A stretch of 64,000 bases of DNA from Undaria pinnatifida (lineage: Eukaryota > Sar > Phaeophyceae > Laminariales > Alariaceae). Positions 23,820-33,075 of this stretch are shown in pieces. Numbering within the stretch: the first letter of the stretch is position 1; the number at the start of each line of letters is the position of its first letter. The notes beneath the pieces are model-generated. The model saw only the letters and a list, made by a program, of their open reading frames with translations. It was not told the DNA's origin and did no database searches. The position numbers and the translations under genes are program-made. The stretch is from positions 2,355,001 to 2,419,000 of the forward strand of contig JABAKD010000017.1 of the NCBI GenBank assembly GCA_012845835.1. The letters run 5' to 3'.

Positions 23820-25225
23820 AAATATCAGGGTTGTTCACGGTTCAGGTCAAACCTCGCGGATCAGGGAAAATCTTGCGGGTCAAACGTTGCGGATTGAGAT
23901 GGTCGGGTCGGGTGGGATCGGGTCGGATCAGATCGGGTCGGGTCGGGTCGGGTCGAGATAGGTGGGGTCAACCTGACCTGTGACCTGACTCGACCTGTGA
24001 AATAGTTGAGGCCTCTTGACCCGACCTGGTTCGTGAGACAGTGATACCCTCCCGACTCTACTCGATCCGCAGTATTTCAAACGTCCCGATCCGACCCGAC
24101 CCGACCCGACCCGACCGGACCGGACCCGACCCCTGAGACAAAAAAATAAATCTGACCCGACCTGACCCACCCCGCCAGACTCCGCGTGTCCCTTGAGATA
24201 ATGTCCATTTGTGGATCAAATGACGTTGACCAGCGAGTGTTCTCCCGTCCCCAATGTTTGACCCTGTGGATCCCACCCGTTGCTCAACCGTTCAAAAACA
24301 ATTAAAACATTACGTTTGCACCCCGCAACAGTATATATATATGGCTCGGCAAGAATGGGTATGGGTGGATGTGGACATAATTATGTAGACTTGGCGGCGT
24401 TTACATGTTTGAATATGATGCCAAGGGAGCATCGGCAGCAGACAAAGGCCCGCGGACGTGTCGGATCAACGTTACGTGACCCGCGATGTGATCCGTATCT
24501 CGTGGGGCATAACCCAACCTGACCCGTGTGATTTCGACCACCTCCTGGGTCCGATCTGTGGGCCAACAGAAAACAACTCGCCGGTCACAACGGCCCGATT
24601 GGTGATGTGGCCCTCATCTCGTGGGATACGAACGGACCTGACCCGTGAGAATTTAAACGCCTCCTGATCCGACCCGACCCGACCCGACCCGATCCGAACC
24701 GACTCGATCCGACCCACAAGCCGACCCAAGCCGACCCAACCCGTGAGGCTTAAAACACCTCCGACCCAACCCAACCCAAACCGACCCGGTGAGGTTTTGA
24801 AACTCCCCAGACACGTCTCGTGGGTGGGGCCACGATGACCCGTGAACAGGCGTGGTGGGTATAACGGAGGCTGCAACGTTCTGCACCATGTCTAAAAGTC
24901 CCTGGTATTCACCAGAGCTGTTGTTCACGAGTGAGGTCAAACCTCGTGGGTCGGGTCTGGTCGGGTCGTGGATCGGGTCCCCTGATGCGAACCGACCCGT
25001 GAAAAAATTCAGATGCCTTGAACTGACCAACCCAACCGGTGATATTTTGAAAAAACCTCCCGACCCGACCGGACTCGACCCGTGAGATTTGAAAACCTGG
25101 CGACACGACCCGACCTAACAGATTCCGCATGACCCGTGAGAAACAGGTCGTGCCGCGCGGGTCAGGTTTCCACCTTGACCCACGACAAATAAAGTCCCGT
25201 CTCGTGGATCAACCCTTCAACACAC
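23820..25225. repeat. GACCC/GGGTC-rich dispersed repeat, copy 1
   Basis: Units such as GACCCGACCCGTGAGATTTT and AAACCTCCTGACCCGACC occur in both orientations, with only short GGGTC runs (23905-23955 and near 24935-24975). Matching segments of copy 2 carry greatly expanded arrays. Related pieces lie at 49955-50270, 58635-58770 and 62430-62570. Confidence 0.75.
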
Positions 25226-25515
25226 AACATATTATGTACGATTTTCATACGTACCGCGATGAAGAATGTGACCTGGCAGCAAAAGGGTATGAATGGATGG
25301 CATCTGTGGACATAGTATTTCACGCAATGGTACGACAGGGGTATTGAGGTATAAACCACATTTTGGCCATTTTGTTTTTCTTGATGACGAGCACCCTTAA
25401 CCAATCTTGACCCAAAATCGTCGAAATTATATTGGCGTCGAGATTGATTTTTTCATTTTTGGGGTTTTTGTTGTGCAGAAAGGCGTATTTTACGAAGGGG
25501 AGCGGGGGGCGGGGC

Positions 25516-25983
25516 GGGTACTCATTTGTTGCTTGCCTTAAGTCATTTGACCATTGGCCACGCATGCATCCCTTTCGAGACGGAGCACCGTGCCTACTCC
25601 TAATAGATACACCTCCAACATTCATGGGCGCTCATCATGCTTCTTCCATCTATTACACAGAAACTGTTTGTTTAGACTATCCTATCCCCGTCCTGTTTCG
25701 CCGTCTGCGGTTGCCATCTATCTCCTTGGATAGCGATCGTTTCTCGCTACTCTCTCAAGTCAAACTCTTCCGTGTCACAGACGTCTAATCTCCTCATCAT
25801 CTCCTTCTCTAACGCATCCCGTTCCTCCTTGTATCTTTCTCATTCTTCTCCTATTATGTGAGTCCTACTCTTTGTTGCTGTGCCACACGGGCACATAGTT
25901 GTAGCCACGTCCTCTTCCTCCCCACTACTGGTATATCTCTTTCTTCTTTCTGGTAGGTCCAGGTCCCCTACACGAAATTGCAG
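25516..25983 (-). mobile_element. LINE (non-LTR retrotransposon), 3' part, interrupted
   Basis: Read on the minus strand, it continues the LINE ORF from 32026: LQFRVGDLDLPERRKRYTSS, then MCPCGTATKSRTHIIG, the C-x-C...H zinc-binding pattern near the C terminus of many LINE proteins. In-frame stops follow, so it is dead. It ends with GGCAAGCAACAAATGAGTAC and a C-rich tail (G-rich on the plus strand, 25497-25517). Confidence 0.8.
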
Positions 25984-26207
25984 TTTGTTGTTTATCTTTC
26001 GAATTGGTTCATCATTAGTATCTGTGACGTTTGGGAGGGAAACTTCCCATGCCTGGCACGTCTACCGCAGCAACCCGTTTCTGCGGTATTTCCTCGTGCC
26101 AGGCAATACACCCTTGTCTCCCTCCCCTTAACTCCGATCAGTCCTACTGCCAAAACACAGTCTCGGACAGCCGAGACCCCCAAGATGGTACTATACCATC
26201 CAACTCC
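25984..26207 (-). repeat. B2 terminal repeat of YR element
   Basis: 224 bp, identical by eye to B1 at 26618-26841. It contains a two-tier hairpin at 26050-26105: outer stem TGCCTGGCACG/CGTGCCAGGCA, inner stem ACCGCAG/CTGCGGT, 10-nt loop. A second inverted repeat, GTCTCGG/CCGAGAC, lies at 26160-26177. Confidence 0.92.
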
Positions 26208-26223
26208 CCGCCACAGATACCAA

Positions 26224-26253
26224 TGAAAAAAAAAAAAAAAAAAAAAAAAAAAA
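26224..26253. repeat. Poly(A) tract inside the YR element
   Basis: About 30 A residues on the plus strand (poly-T in the element's sense strand) in the 131-bp segment between A2 and B2, which has no counterpart elsewhere in the element. Confidence 0.85.
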
Positions 26254-26338
26254 TGAGAATAGACAACTGGCCTATGATTTACACACACGCGTAGTTGATC
26301 TCCGTTCCCCCACCTTCGAAAGAAAAGCGGCGGGTGGG

Positions 26339-26620
26339 CGAGAGAAAAACCACTGGCTAGCCAGTCACTATTCTTGCGTAGCTGCCGCCGTCCGCTTCCT
26401 CCACTGCACGCTGTCTCTGAGTCGTGCGATCAGGCGGCCCTACGTGTACCCCTTCTGCTGTACGTATTGTATACTCCCACAACAGCAGCAAGGAGAAGAC
26501 TGCTCAAAGGTTGACTGTGTCCTCGGTACAATACGTCACGATAACCAATCATGGAAGAACACCTCAATTCTCACTTTCCAACAAAATCCAGATTGCGTCT
26601 GCGACCCAATCTTCCACTTT
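26339..26620 (-). repeat. A2 repeat of YR element
   Basis: 282 bp matching A1 (31744-32025) except for two substitutions. It abuts and overlaps B1 by TTT (AAA in sense). It contains the perfect 14-bp palindrome ACTGGCTAGCCAGT at 26352-26365. Confidence 0.92.
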
Positions 26621-26841
26621 GTTGTTTATCTTTCGAATTGGTTCATCATTAGTATCTGTGACGTTTGGGAGGGAAACTTCCCATGCCTGGCACGTCTACC
26701 GCAGCAACCCGTTTCTGCGGTATTTCCTCGTGCCAGGCAATACACCCTTGTCTCCCTCCCCTTAACTCCGATCAGTCCTACTGCCAAAACACAGTCTCGG
26801 ACAGCCGAGACCCCCAAGATGGTACTATACCATCCAACTCC
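26618..26841 (-). repeat. B1 repeat of YR element
   Basis: 224 bp identical to B2, directly downstream of the recombinase gene and overlapping A2 by 3 bp. The hairpin seen in B2 recurs at 26684-26739. Confidence 0.92.
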
Positions 26842-26871
26842 TCCACCCACGAGGCTAGTCCAAATGACTGT

Positions 26872-28015
26872 TTATTGATGGCCCCACTCCGTCCCTTGTC
26901 CCGGCTCTCTTTGGGTACACCTGTCCTGTCGAGCTAGTTTTCGTGACACTTGTCCCGAATCCTCTATATTACTACGAGTATACACCTTATACGCATCCGA
27001 TTTCCACCTCCCTTCTCTCTGTATTACCCGTTCAGACAACCCCCCCCCTGCCGCCAAGCGCGACGCGCCCCCGATCCGGAGCGAGTGTAGTGCAAATTCC
27101 GCTGGGTCTTGCCTCGACTTTGCCACTACCTCTCGCAACGCCCGGAGTGCTTGCCCGTAGCTCCACACTGCTACCCGTCCCGATTCGCGGAAAGACGCTA
27201 ACGGCGCCGAACTCGGCAAGTTAGAGTGAATAGACAACGATTCCACAAGCAGCGCCACGGCTCCACCCCCTTCGCGCAAGCTCGAGCCCAAGCCCCGAAC
27301 AGCGTCTCGTGTTCGTACTAGCACGTCGCCTGCTTGAAGCTGGTCCCCTTTATGACCGCGAAAACGAATCTCTACCGTACGCGCCTCCCGCCACCGCAAA
27401 AAGGGCAACTGCTCCCCACCTGAGTAAAACGCCAACGTCCCCCCTAGTCAAACAATGCACCTGGTGCGCCACGCCGGCGTCTGTCGCAAATAATTCATCG
27501 GATCGCGTCATAAAAAAATACCCCAATGCCAGACACAACCAAAGGATTCGGCCGCCACTGCCCCAGGACGGTATCAATGTCTCCCCGTCCAACAACATTT
27601 CCCATGACACCGGGCGGCGCACCCGCTTCTCCGTACCCGCTACTGCATGTGCCCGCGATATCCCGCTGAAAACGCGTTCCAGCAGGGGCGATTTAGTCGG
27701 GAGCTCCGTGCCTATCTTCACGCGATGGAAATATTGCACCGCCGCTATCTTACTTTTGATCGTACCGACTTTATTGCCTTCCGACGCACAACACCAAGCC
27801 GCAAAGTCTACCAGCGCCCATACCATATCACTCTTGGGGGTGTCTTCCGAAAAATACAAAACGGCGCTCGTCAACCCGCGAAATTTAGTCCAAGACCTGA
27901 AACCTGACGCGTAAGTGCGCTCAGATGACTCCGCAACTGACCCGCGGATGTACTGGACGCCAATATCCCTGTACATAGGGCCCTCCCCGTCTCCCCCAGG
28001 TCCTGTTCCTGCCAT
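26872..28015 (-). pseudogene. Tyrosine recombinase of YR element, one frameshift
   Basis: Integrates the element's cDNA by site-specific recombination in place of a DDE integrase. The ATG is at 28015-28013, overlapping the end of the RT ORF by 145 bp in another frame. The N-terminal part has a SAM-like helical region (SSERTYASGFRSWTKF) and the first catalytic Arg in FFMTRSDEL (residue 171). The frame is then lost near a run of six C on the plus strand (27439-27444); removing one base would restore it. The downstream frame to 26872 carries HSLRIGG (His and second Arg), EGRWKSDAY (Trp at the third box) and the nucleophile in YKVYTR. All five catalytic positions are present, so it is either a very recent mutation or a homopolymer sequencing error. 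Confidence 0.88.
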
Positions 28016-30375
28016 GTAATGTCCGGGCGAGATTCGTGAAGGTGTCTGTTAACATCGATTCGTTCCCACCGAGAAATACCGTCGGCCAGCGTATTCGCAA
28101 TTCCTTTCACATGTTTCGCCCGAAAGCACCACCCACTACGCATTTCCAAGCATCCTAGCATACGCATCAGAGCCCCAGACCTCGGCTCAGTCCCCCCCCG
28201 ACATTTTCCTACCCAATGTACCGCGGACATGTTATCGCCCAACATCAACACGTTTTCGCCCTCGAACCTAGGCTGTGATCCAGCGCCAACGACAAACATC
28301 CAAGCCGTGATTACCATCCCCAACAATTCAAGGACGTTGATAGACAGATCGTTGTGGTCCTTGACACGTTGGCTCAAACGAGATTTTTCGTCCTGGTCTA
28401 CCTCAAACCGCCACCATGCCCCTGTCTCCAAGCAGTAGCCTCCCACGGCCGTCCCCGACGCGTCTGACACTAGCGTACGAGAGTGGCGCTGTAGGAAACG
28501 AGTATACAGCGGCGAGGACAACGGTAGTGCAAGTTCCTCGCTCATCATCAACTTCCAAAACCCAATGTCAGCGTGAAACTCTGGGCCGAGGGGTAGACGG
28601 CCCGGTCTTCGGGACCGCTGGCCGCCACCCCCAAATTTCTCCTGCCACCGCTTCACGGGGGGCAGACCAAGCATGTTCAGCATACGGCGCACGAAAAACT
28701 TGCCCGGCCGCACCACCTCGCTGGCGTACAATAACTTCCCAACCAGCTCCCGTACCTCGGATTCTAACGCGTACCGACGGTTCCTCGGCCACTTGAGGAG
28801 CAGAGCCCTCAGCTGAGCCACTTTCGTGTCAGTGAGCGCAATGGTCATTGCTCCCGAGTCAATTGCCCAACCCAAGACTTCTAACTGGGTGTCCCAGTGA
28901 GAAATCTTTTTCTTCGCCAAGAGGGGAGGGTCCGTCGGGTTACGATCGCCGAACAAGCGGAAGTGTTCGGACGCCAGAGACGCCGATGCACACAAACAGC
29001 GGTCGCCCGAGCTGTACCGTTGTACCTCAACACAAACGCCATCATCTACATAGTAACGCACGAAGAACGGATCATTTATGTCACCGCCCCGCCCAGGCGG
29101 GGCGATGTAGCCCGGCGGCAGCGCTGCCGCTTGCGATTCGCGCGGCGGTATCATTACGACGTGCCGCGTGGCCTCGCGACCACTGTCAGTGCACACCGCA
29201 TTGCAGTGAGAGGTGTTATTGTGAGCATGCTCCAACGCCGACGAGAACAAACACCAGAAACCTGGACTGTTACGCCAGCCAAATTGCAGTCGCCTATCAA
29301 CCACAACCAAATCCCCGAACACGTATCCGAACACCGGCGCGCGCGTGATCTCGACTGGAACTTGCCGAAACGCATCCTTAACATCCATTTTGCTCAGTAC
29401 AATGCGCGCCCTACGCCCGAATCGCTGCCGCAAGTATAGAATCCGCCAGATAATATCGCGCAAGACATGTTTGAGCTCACACGTTGGAGCCGATGAAAAA
29501 TCGGTGTCGCCGTTTACACCTGTCGTCGACGTACCGCTAGCGAAAGTCAAGTCGTGCACCACGCGCAACTTCGTACTGGATTTCGTTACTGCCAACGGCG
29601 AGACCCGTAATCCCGGAATGCGCGCAGCCGCCTCCCGGGGGAACACGAACGCTCGGCCGAGCCTAACATCATCGCGGATCTTGTCAGTAATGTCATTCGA
29701 GTACATGTCGGTGCTACTGTGATTCTCGTATCGGAGTGCGAAAGTGAGGTCCCCACCGCTAGCGACACACACGGGGACCCCATGCTCCGCGATGCGAGCC
29801 AGTTTCTCCGCCTCAGGGAAACCTTTCGTACGACCAAACCACTCTAGGATTCGTGAGGGATTCAGGCGGTGCCCCGAAAACACACGCTCTGGTTCCATCA
29901 TGCACTCGAACCGATAATCATGATCTTGCAGAAACAACAGTAACTCACTCGCTACTTTCTGCAACGCCCGTGTAACAGCTATCTGGTTCCCCCCACGCAC
30001 ACTCGAAAGGTACCGCCACGCTGCTACCCACCCGCGAACATCATCGCTCTGCCACCGAGCACGGCTACCGTGCCCGGACTGGCTGGGGCACGCTCGGTCC
30101 TGTTTCTGAGACACCCCGGCGCCACCGCGCGCTGTGCTCACCCCAACGTCCGCGAGGCGAGGGCCAGAACTTCCTTCGTGAACTGGCATTTGCCGCGAAG
30201 GCTCGACCCCCATAACTTCCTCTACGGACACACACGGACCTACTAGCGAGACGCCCCCCTTCCCTTCCCTGAGCACACCTGATTTTGTCGATCCCACCGA
30301 CCCCGGCATGACGAGCTGTGCGTTCCTCGCTCCCGCCTCGCCCTGTCCTGCCCCCGAGGTCGGCCCCGCCCGCAA
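27871..30375 (-). CDS. Reverse transcriptase-RNase H (Pol) of YR element
   Basis: About 830 residues. The N-terminal 200 residues are unassigned. The RT domain (about 240-540) has KLRVVHDLTF, motif A SKMDVKDAFRQVPV (Asp331), motif B QFGWRNSPGFW and the active site YYVDDGV (Asp444-Asp445). RNase H (about 630-770) has the expected acidic residues: VSDASG (638), VLELLG (683), LGDNMSAV (714) and NTLADGISR (765). No protease or methyltransferase was recognised. It lies in the same frame as gag, five codons after the gag UAG, and has no nearby upstream ATG. Expression may therefore use stop-codon readthrough, or initiation at the ATG at 30309. The 3' end overlaps the recombinase gene. Confidence 0.93.
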   Translation of the reverse strand: MRAGPTSGAGQGEAGARNAQLVMPGSVGSTKSGVLREGKGGVSLVGPCVSVEEVMGVEPSRQMPVHEGSSGPRLADVGVSTARGGAGVSQKQDRACPSQSGHGSRARWQSDDVRGWVAAWRYLSSVRGGNQIAVTRALQKVASELLLFLQDHDYRFECMMEPERVFSGHRLNPSRILEWFGRTKGFPEAEKLARIAEHGVPVCVASGGDLTFALRYENHSSTDMYSNDITDKIRDDVRLGRAFVFPREAAARIPGLRVSPLAVTKSSTKLRVVHDLTFASGTSTTGVNGDTDFSSAPTCELKHVLRDIIWRILYLRQRFGRRARIVLSKMDVKDAFRQVPVEITRAPVFGYVFGDLVVVDRRLQFGWRNSPGFWCLFSSALEHAHNNTSHCNAVCTDSGREATRHVVMIPPRESQAAALPPGYIAPPGRGGDINDPFFVRYYVDDGVCVEVQRYSSGDRCLCASASLASEHFRLFGDRNPTDPPLLAKKKISHWDTQLEVLGWAIDSGAMTIALTDTKVAQLRALLLKWPRNRRYALESEVRELVGKLLYASEVVRPGKFFVRRMLNMLGLPPVKRWQEKFGGGGQRSRRPGRLPLGPEFHADIGFWKLMMSEELALPLSSPLYTRFLQRHSRTLVSDASGTAVGGYCLETGAWWRFEVDQDEKSRLSQRVKDHNDLSINVLELLGMVITAWMFVVGAGSQPRFEGENVLMLGDNMSAVHWVGKCRGGTEPRSGALMRMLGCLEMRSGWCFRAKHVKGIANTLADGISRWERIDVNRHLHESRPDITWQEQDLGETGRALCTGILASSTSAGQLRSHLSALTRQVSGLGLNFAG

Positions 30376-30390
30376 GCGAGGCCCGCACCC

Positions 30391-31626
30391 CTATTCGCCG
30401 CGCAAAGCCTCCGCACCGGCGACTGACCCTCCCCCCTGAGCGCCCGCCGCCGATCTCCCCGCAGCCGCCGACCCCCCTGCTTTCTTGGTAGCCGCCCCCT
30501 TTCCAGCGCCACCCCCCGACTTGCTGGCTCCCTCGTGTGTGAACAGGCAGGAGTCACCAAAACGGCAGGTTTGGTTATTGCGCCAACCAAAGCACACCTT
30601 GTCCACTCTGGCCACTTTGTCCCCCACCTTGCGCTGCTTTGCCGGGCGCTCCGCTGCCGCCTCTTCCACGTTCATCAGCCCCCCAGCATCGATAAACGCG
30701 TCCAACTTATCCCATACCGGCACCACAACAGCAGGTAGCTGGCCCGGTGGGGGTGGTTCATGCCAGGTGACCCCCGCGCTCACTCCAGCCCGGACAAGTT
30801 TCGAGCTCCAGGCGGCAAGGTCCGCGTTGATCAGCTTCGCCAACCGACTGCGGTTCGCTGGGACATTCATCGCCTCGAAAAAATCCAGGGCGTGCTCCCG
30901 TACCACCTCGATCCCCCTCGCGAACGCAGCGTCCAGGGTGCGGAGGCGCGCTGTAGTGTTCTCCGTGTGCTCGCCGTAGCCCACGACAGTAGATACCGCG
31001 TGCGCGAGAATCGCGAGTTGGTCTGCGAGCGGGAACCTAGATTCAGCCACGCTTTTGGCTGTGGCTGTACGAGGCATGTACCCGGTGACATCGAACCCTG
31101 AAAGCGTCTCCAGCTGGGTTGCAATTTCACCAGTTACCAGTACCCGCTTCTGCAGCAGGTCCTGGAGCTCCGTACGTCTGATGGAGGTCAGCGCCGGCCG
31201 TGCGTCGACGAGAATCCTATATTTCCGCGTGATCGTGTTGAGCCAGATGTTCAGACGGGTCTTCGCAGCAAGTTTGCTGGCATGGGCCTCTGGCCCTGCC
31301 AACGCTTGCGGTACGGCGCCACCCTGCAGCGCGCCTGGCTCCTGTCCCCCTCCAATCGGTCCACCTGGTCCAGCCGCGCCGCCCAACAGCCCATCCTGCA
31401 GCATTCCTTGCAGCTGCACCAGCATGTCAGCCTGCTGGGCGAGGCGAGTGTCGAAATCATCAAGGCGTGCTTCCATGAGTGCCCGTAGACCGTCGAGGTC
31501 CATCTGGCCGTCCTCGTCTCCCCCTTGCCCAGCCCCATCTCCCACATGCCCGGCCCCATTGTCGTTGTGTTCGCCTCCAGGACCAACCACTGCATCGCCA
31601 GCAGCGCCCGCGCCACGCCCGCTCAT
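30391..31626 (-). CDS. Gag-like protein of YR element with CCCH zinc finger
   Basis: 411 residues if the ATG at 31626-31624 (MSGRGAGAAGD) is used; the frame is open further upstream into A1 but without a better start. A Gly/Asp-rich N terminus is followed by a short coiled-coil-like stretch (FDTRLAQQADMLVQLQG), a globular middle with basic patches, and a finger at residues 345-364. The finger spacing is C-x8-C-x5-C-x3-H (CFGWRNNQTC then RFGDSCLFTH). A Lys/Ala/Gly-rich tail ends at UAG (30391-30393). By position it should bind element RNA and form particles. The finger is of the RNA-binding CCCH type rather than the usual retroviral CCHC knuckle. Confidence 0.85.
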   Translation of the reverse strand: MSGRGAGAAGDAVVGPGGEHNDNGAGHVGDGAGQGGDEDGQMDLDGLRALMEARLDDFDTRLAQQADMLVQLQGMLQDGLLGGAAGPGGPIGGGQEPGALQGGAVPQALAGPEAHASKLAAKTRLNIWLNTITRKYRILVDARPALTSIRRTELQDLLQKRVLVTGEIATQLETLSGFDVTGYMPRTATAKSVAESRFPLADQLAILAHAVSTVVGYGEHTENTTARLRTLDAAFARGIEVVREHALDFFEAMNVPANRSRLAKLINADLAAWSSKLVRAGVSAGVTWHEPPPPGQLPAVVVPVWDKLDAFIDAGGLMNVEEAAAERPAKQRKVGDKVARVDKVCFGWRNNQTCRFGDSCLFTHEGASKSGGGAGKGAATKKAGGSAAAGRSAAGAQGGGSVAGAEALRGE

Positions 31627-31743
31627 CGTGTCAGTAGATCGCTCGGTTTGCAGCTCCTTCGGACCAAAGCAAAACCCCCCCGCGTCACAAAAATATGAAA
31701 AAAAACGCGAGGGCAAAACTTTGCCCTCCAGCCTCCGCGAAGC

Positions 31744-32025
31744 CGAGAGAAAAACCACTGGCTAGCCAGTCACTATTCTTGCGTAGCTGCCGCCGTCCGC
31801 TTCCTCCACCGCACGCTGTCTTTGAGTCGTGCGATCAGGCGGCCCTACGTGTACCCCTTCTGCTGTACGTATTGTATACTCCCACAACAGCAGCAAGGAG
31901 AAGACTGCTCAAAGGTTGACTGTGTCCTCGGTACAATACGTCACGATAACCAATCATGGAAGAACACCTCAATTCTCACTTTCCAACAAAATCCAGATTG
32001 CGTCTGCGACCCAATCTTCCACTTT
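31744..32025 (-). repeat. A1 terminal repeat of YR element
   Basis: 282-bp 5' end of the element in the sense direction, matching A2. It carries the ACTGGCTAGCCAGT palindrome at 31757-31770 and ends in the AAA core (32023-32025). It probably contains the promoter, although no motif was recognised. Confidence 0.92.
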
Positions 32026-33075
32026 CAGCCTTTTCGCGAGTCCGTTGGGCCGTGCAGATAGATACGTTTTCATTCCAGTATCTTCCCTCAACCCCCCGTA
32101 TGTATCTAAGTGCTTCTCATCTTTCATCTCATTTCTTAGCGCTAGCCTTTCCCTTTGTTATATTCTTTCTTTTACTTCTGTCTTGTACCCTCCAAACTTC
32201 TTTGTAGACAGTACCTCTTCTTGGTCTCCCCCTAAATCCTTCCATATCTTCTCGACTACGTTATCCCATCTTATTCCGGCTCGCCCTTTTGTTATTTTCT
32301 CCCATACAGCCCTATCAATCTATAATTAATGGCTGGCAACCTGCTTTATTTTCTGGCATGTTATGTACTTTATATTGCCATTTCAACTTCCTCACGTCTC
32401 TATTTATTGTAAGTGGGTGCATTCCTAGTTTTTTTGCTCTTAATACTGTATTACTCGTCGCGTACTTGAACATCTGCACTGTTTCTTGTTGTTTAATTTA
32501 TACGAACTTCGCGTTCGCCCTGCCCGCACTTCTCCTGCATACGTCAACTTTGGTACAATCAAAACATATATTTAATCTTAGTTTCAATGTGCGGATCTGT
32601 TGGGATCGCATCCATCTTGCCTACTTGTGACTTACCTTTTCTATGATCTTCGCTATGTGTGCATCCCAAGAGTAGTCCTTTGATATATCTACGCCAAGGT
32701 ACGTATATAGACTACTGGTCTACGATCGGTAGTTCATCTTCTCCCCACTTCCATTCGAAATTTACGGGATTGACCCTATCTTCGTTAACATACAACTACT
32801 GCGCATTTTTTCACGTTCTGTCACACTCTCCATTTCCTAGTATACTCCACCAGGTAGTGCTTTCTTTATCTGCATCCGCACTGCTTCGGGCGTTTTCTAA
32901 GTGTCCCCACGAAATCATCCGCAAACTTCAACCCCAACACCGTATCTTTCCCCATCGTGACTCCTTGCTTTTTGCTGCTTCGACTGCTACTATCACGTCA
33001 TTAATATATACCTTGAATAGAGTGGGTGTTGGTGTACGTCCCTGTGCGACTCCTTGTAAAATATGAGCATATTTA
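32026..33075 (-). mobile_element. LINE (non-LTR retrotransposon), 5' part, interrupted and degenerate
   Basis: The minus strand encodes LINE RT motif B (QGVAQGRTPTPTLFKVYIND), motif C as KFADDFVG (32914-32928, another frame), then YLGVDISKDYSWDAHIAKII, KLKWQYKVHNMP, VWEKITKGRAGIRWDNV and NGLAKRLK, where the YR element interrupts it. Several frameshifts and stops show that it is inactive. It is 5'-truncated: homology starts within the RT at about 33075, next to a G tract and the resumed segmental duplication. Confidence 0.85.

Larger units (their letters stand above)
9700..25225. repeat. Tandem segmental duplication, copy 1
   Basis: This 15.5-kb unit is repeated in the same order and orientation in copy 2. 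Matching landmarks include gene B exons (11508/34100, 12729/35374, 20333/42688), the triplet array (16208/38803), GGTGCGG arrays (16868/39404, 19418/41885), a TIR element (23149/45511) and the GACCC-rich end (about 25225/49925). Identity varies along the unit: near-identical around 20300-22920, and frequent indels around 13500-19400. The left boundary is placed at the shared GTTGTGCAGAAAGGCGTATT near 9727 and 25470. Confidence 0.9.
25984..32025 (-). mobile_element. Split-direct-repeat tyrosine-recombinase retrotransposon (Ngaro/PAT-like)
   Basis: A 6042-bp element read on the minus strand. Order: A1 (32025-31744), gag, RT-RNase H, recombinase, B1 (26841-26618), A2 (26620-26339), B2 (26207-25984). 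A1 and A2 are each 282 bp with 2 mismatches seen; B1 and B2 are each 224 bp with none. B1 and A2 overlap by AAA, which also sits at both outer ends. This is the architecture known for PAT, Kangaroo and Ngaro elements. No methyltransferase domain was seen, which favours Ngaro-like. There is no target-site duplication: joining the flanks with one AAA restores the LINE frame (NGLAKRLK|LQFRVGDL). Near-identical repeats suggest recent insertion. Confidence 0.92.
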
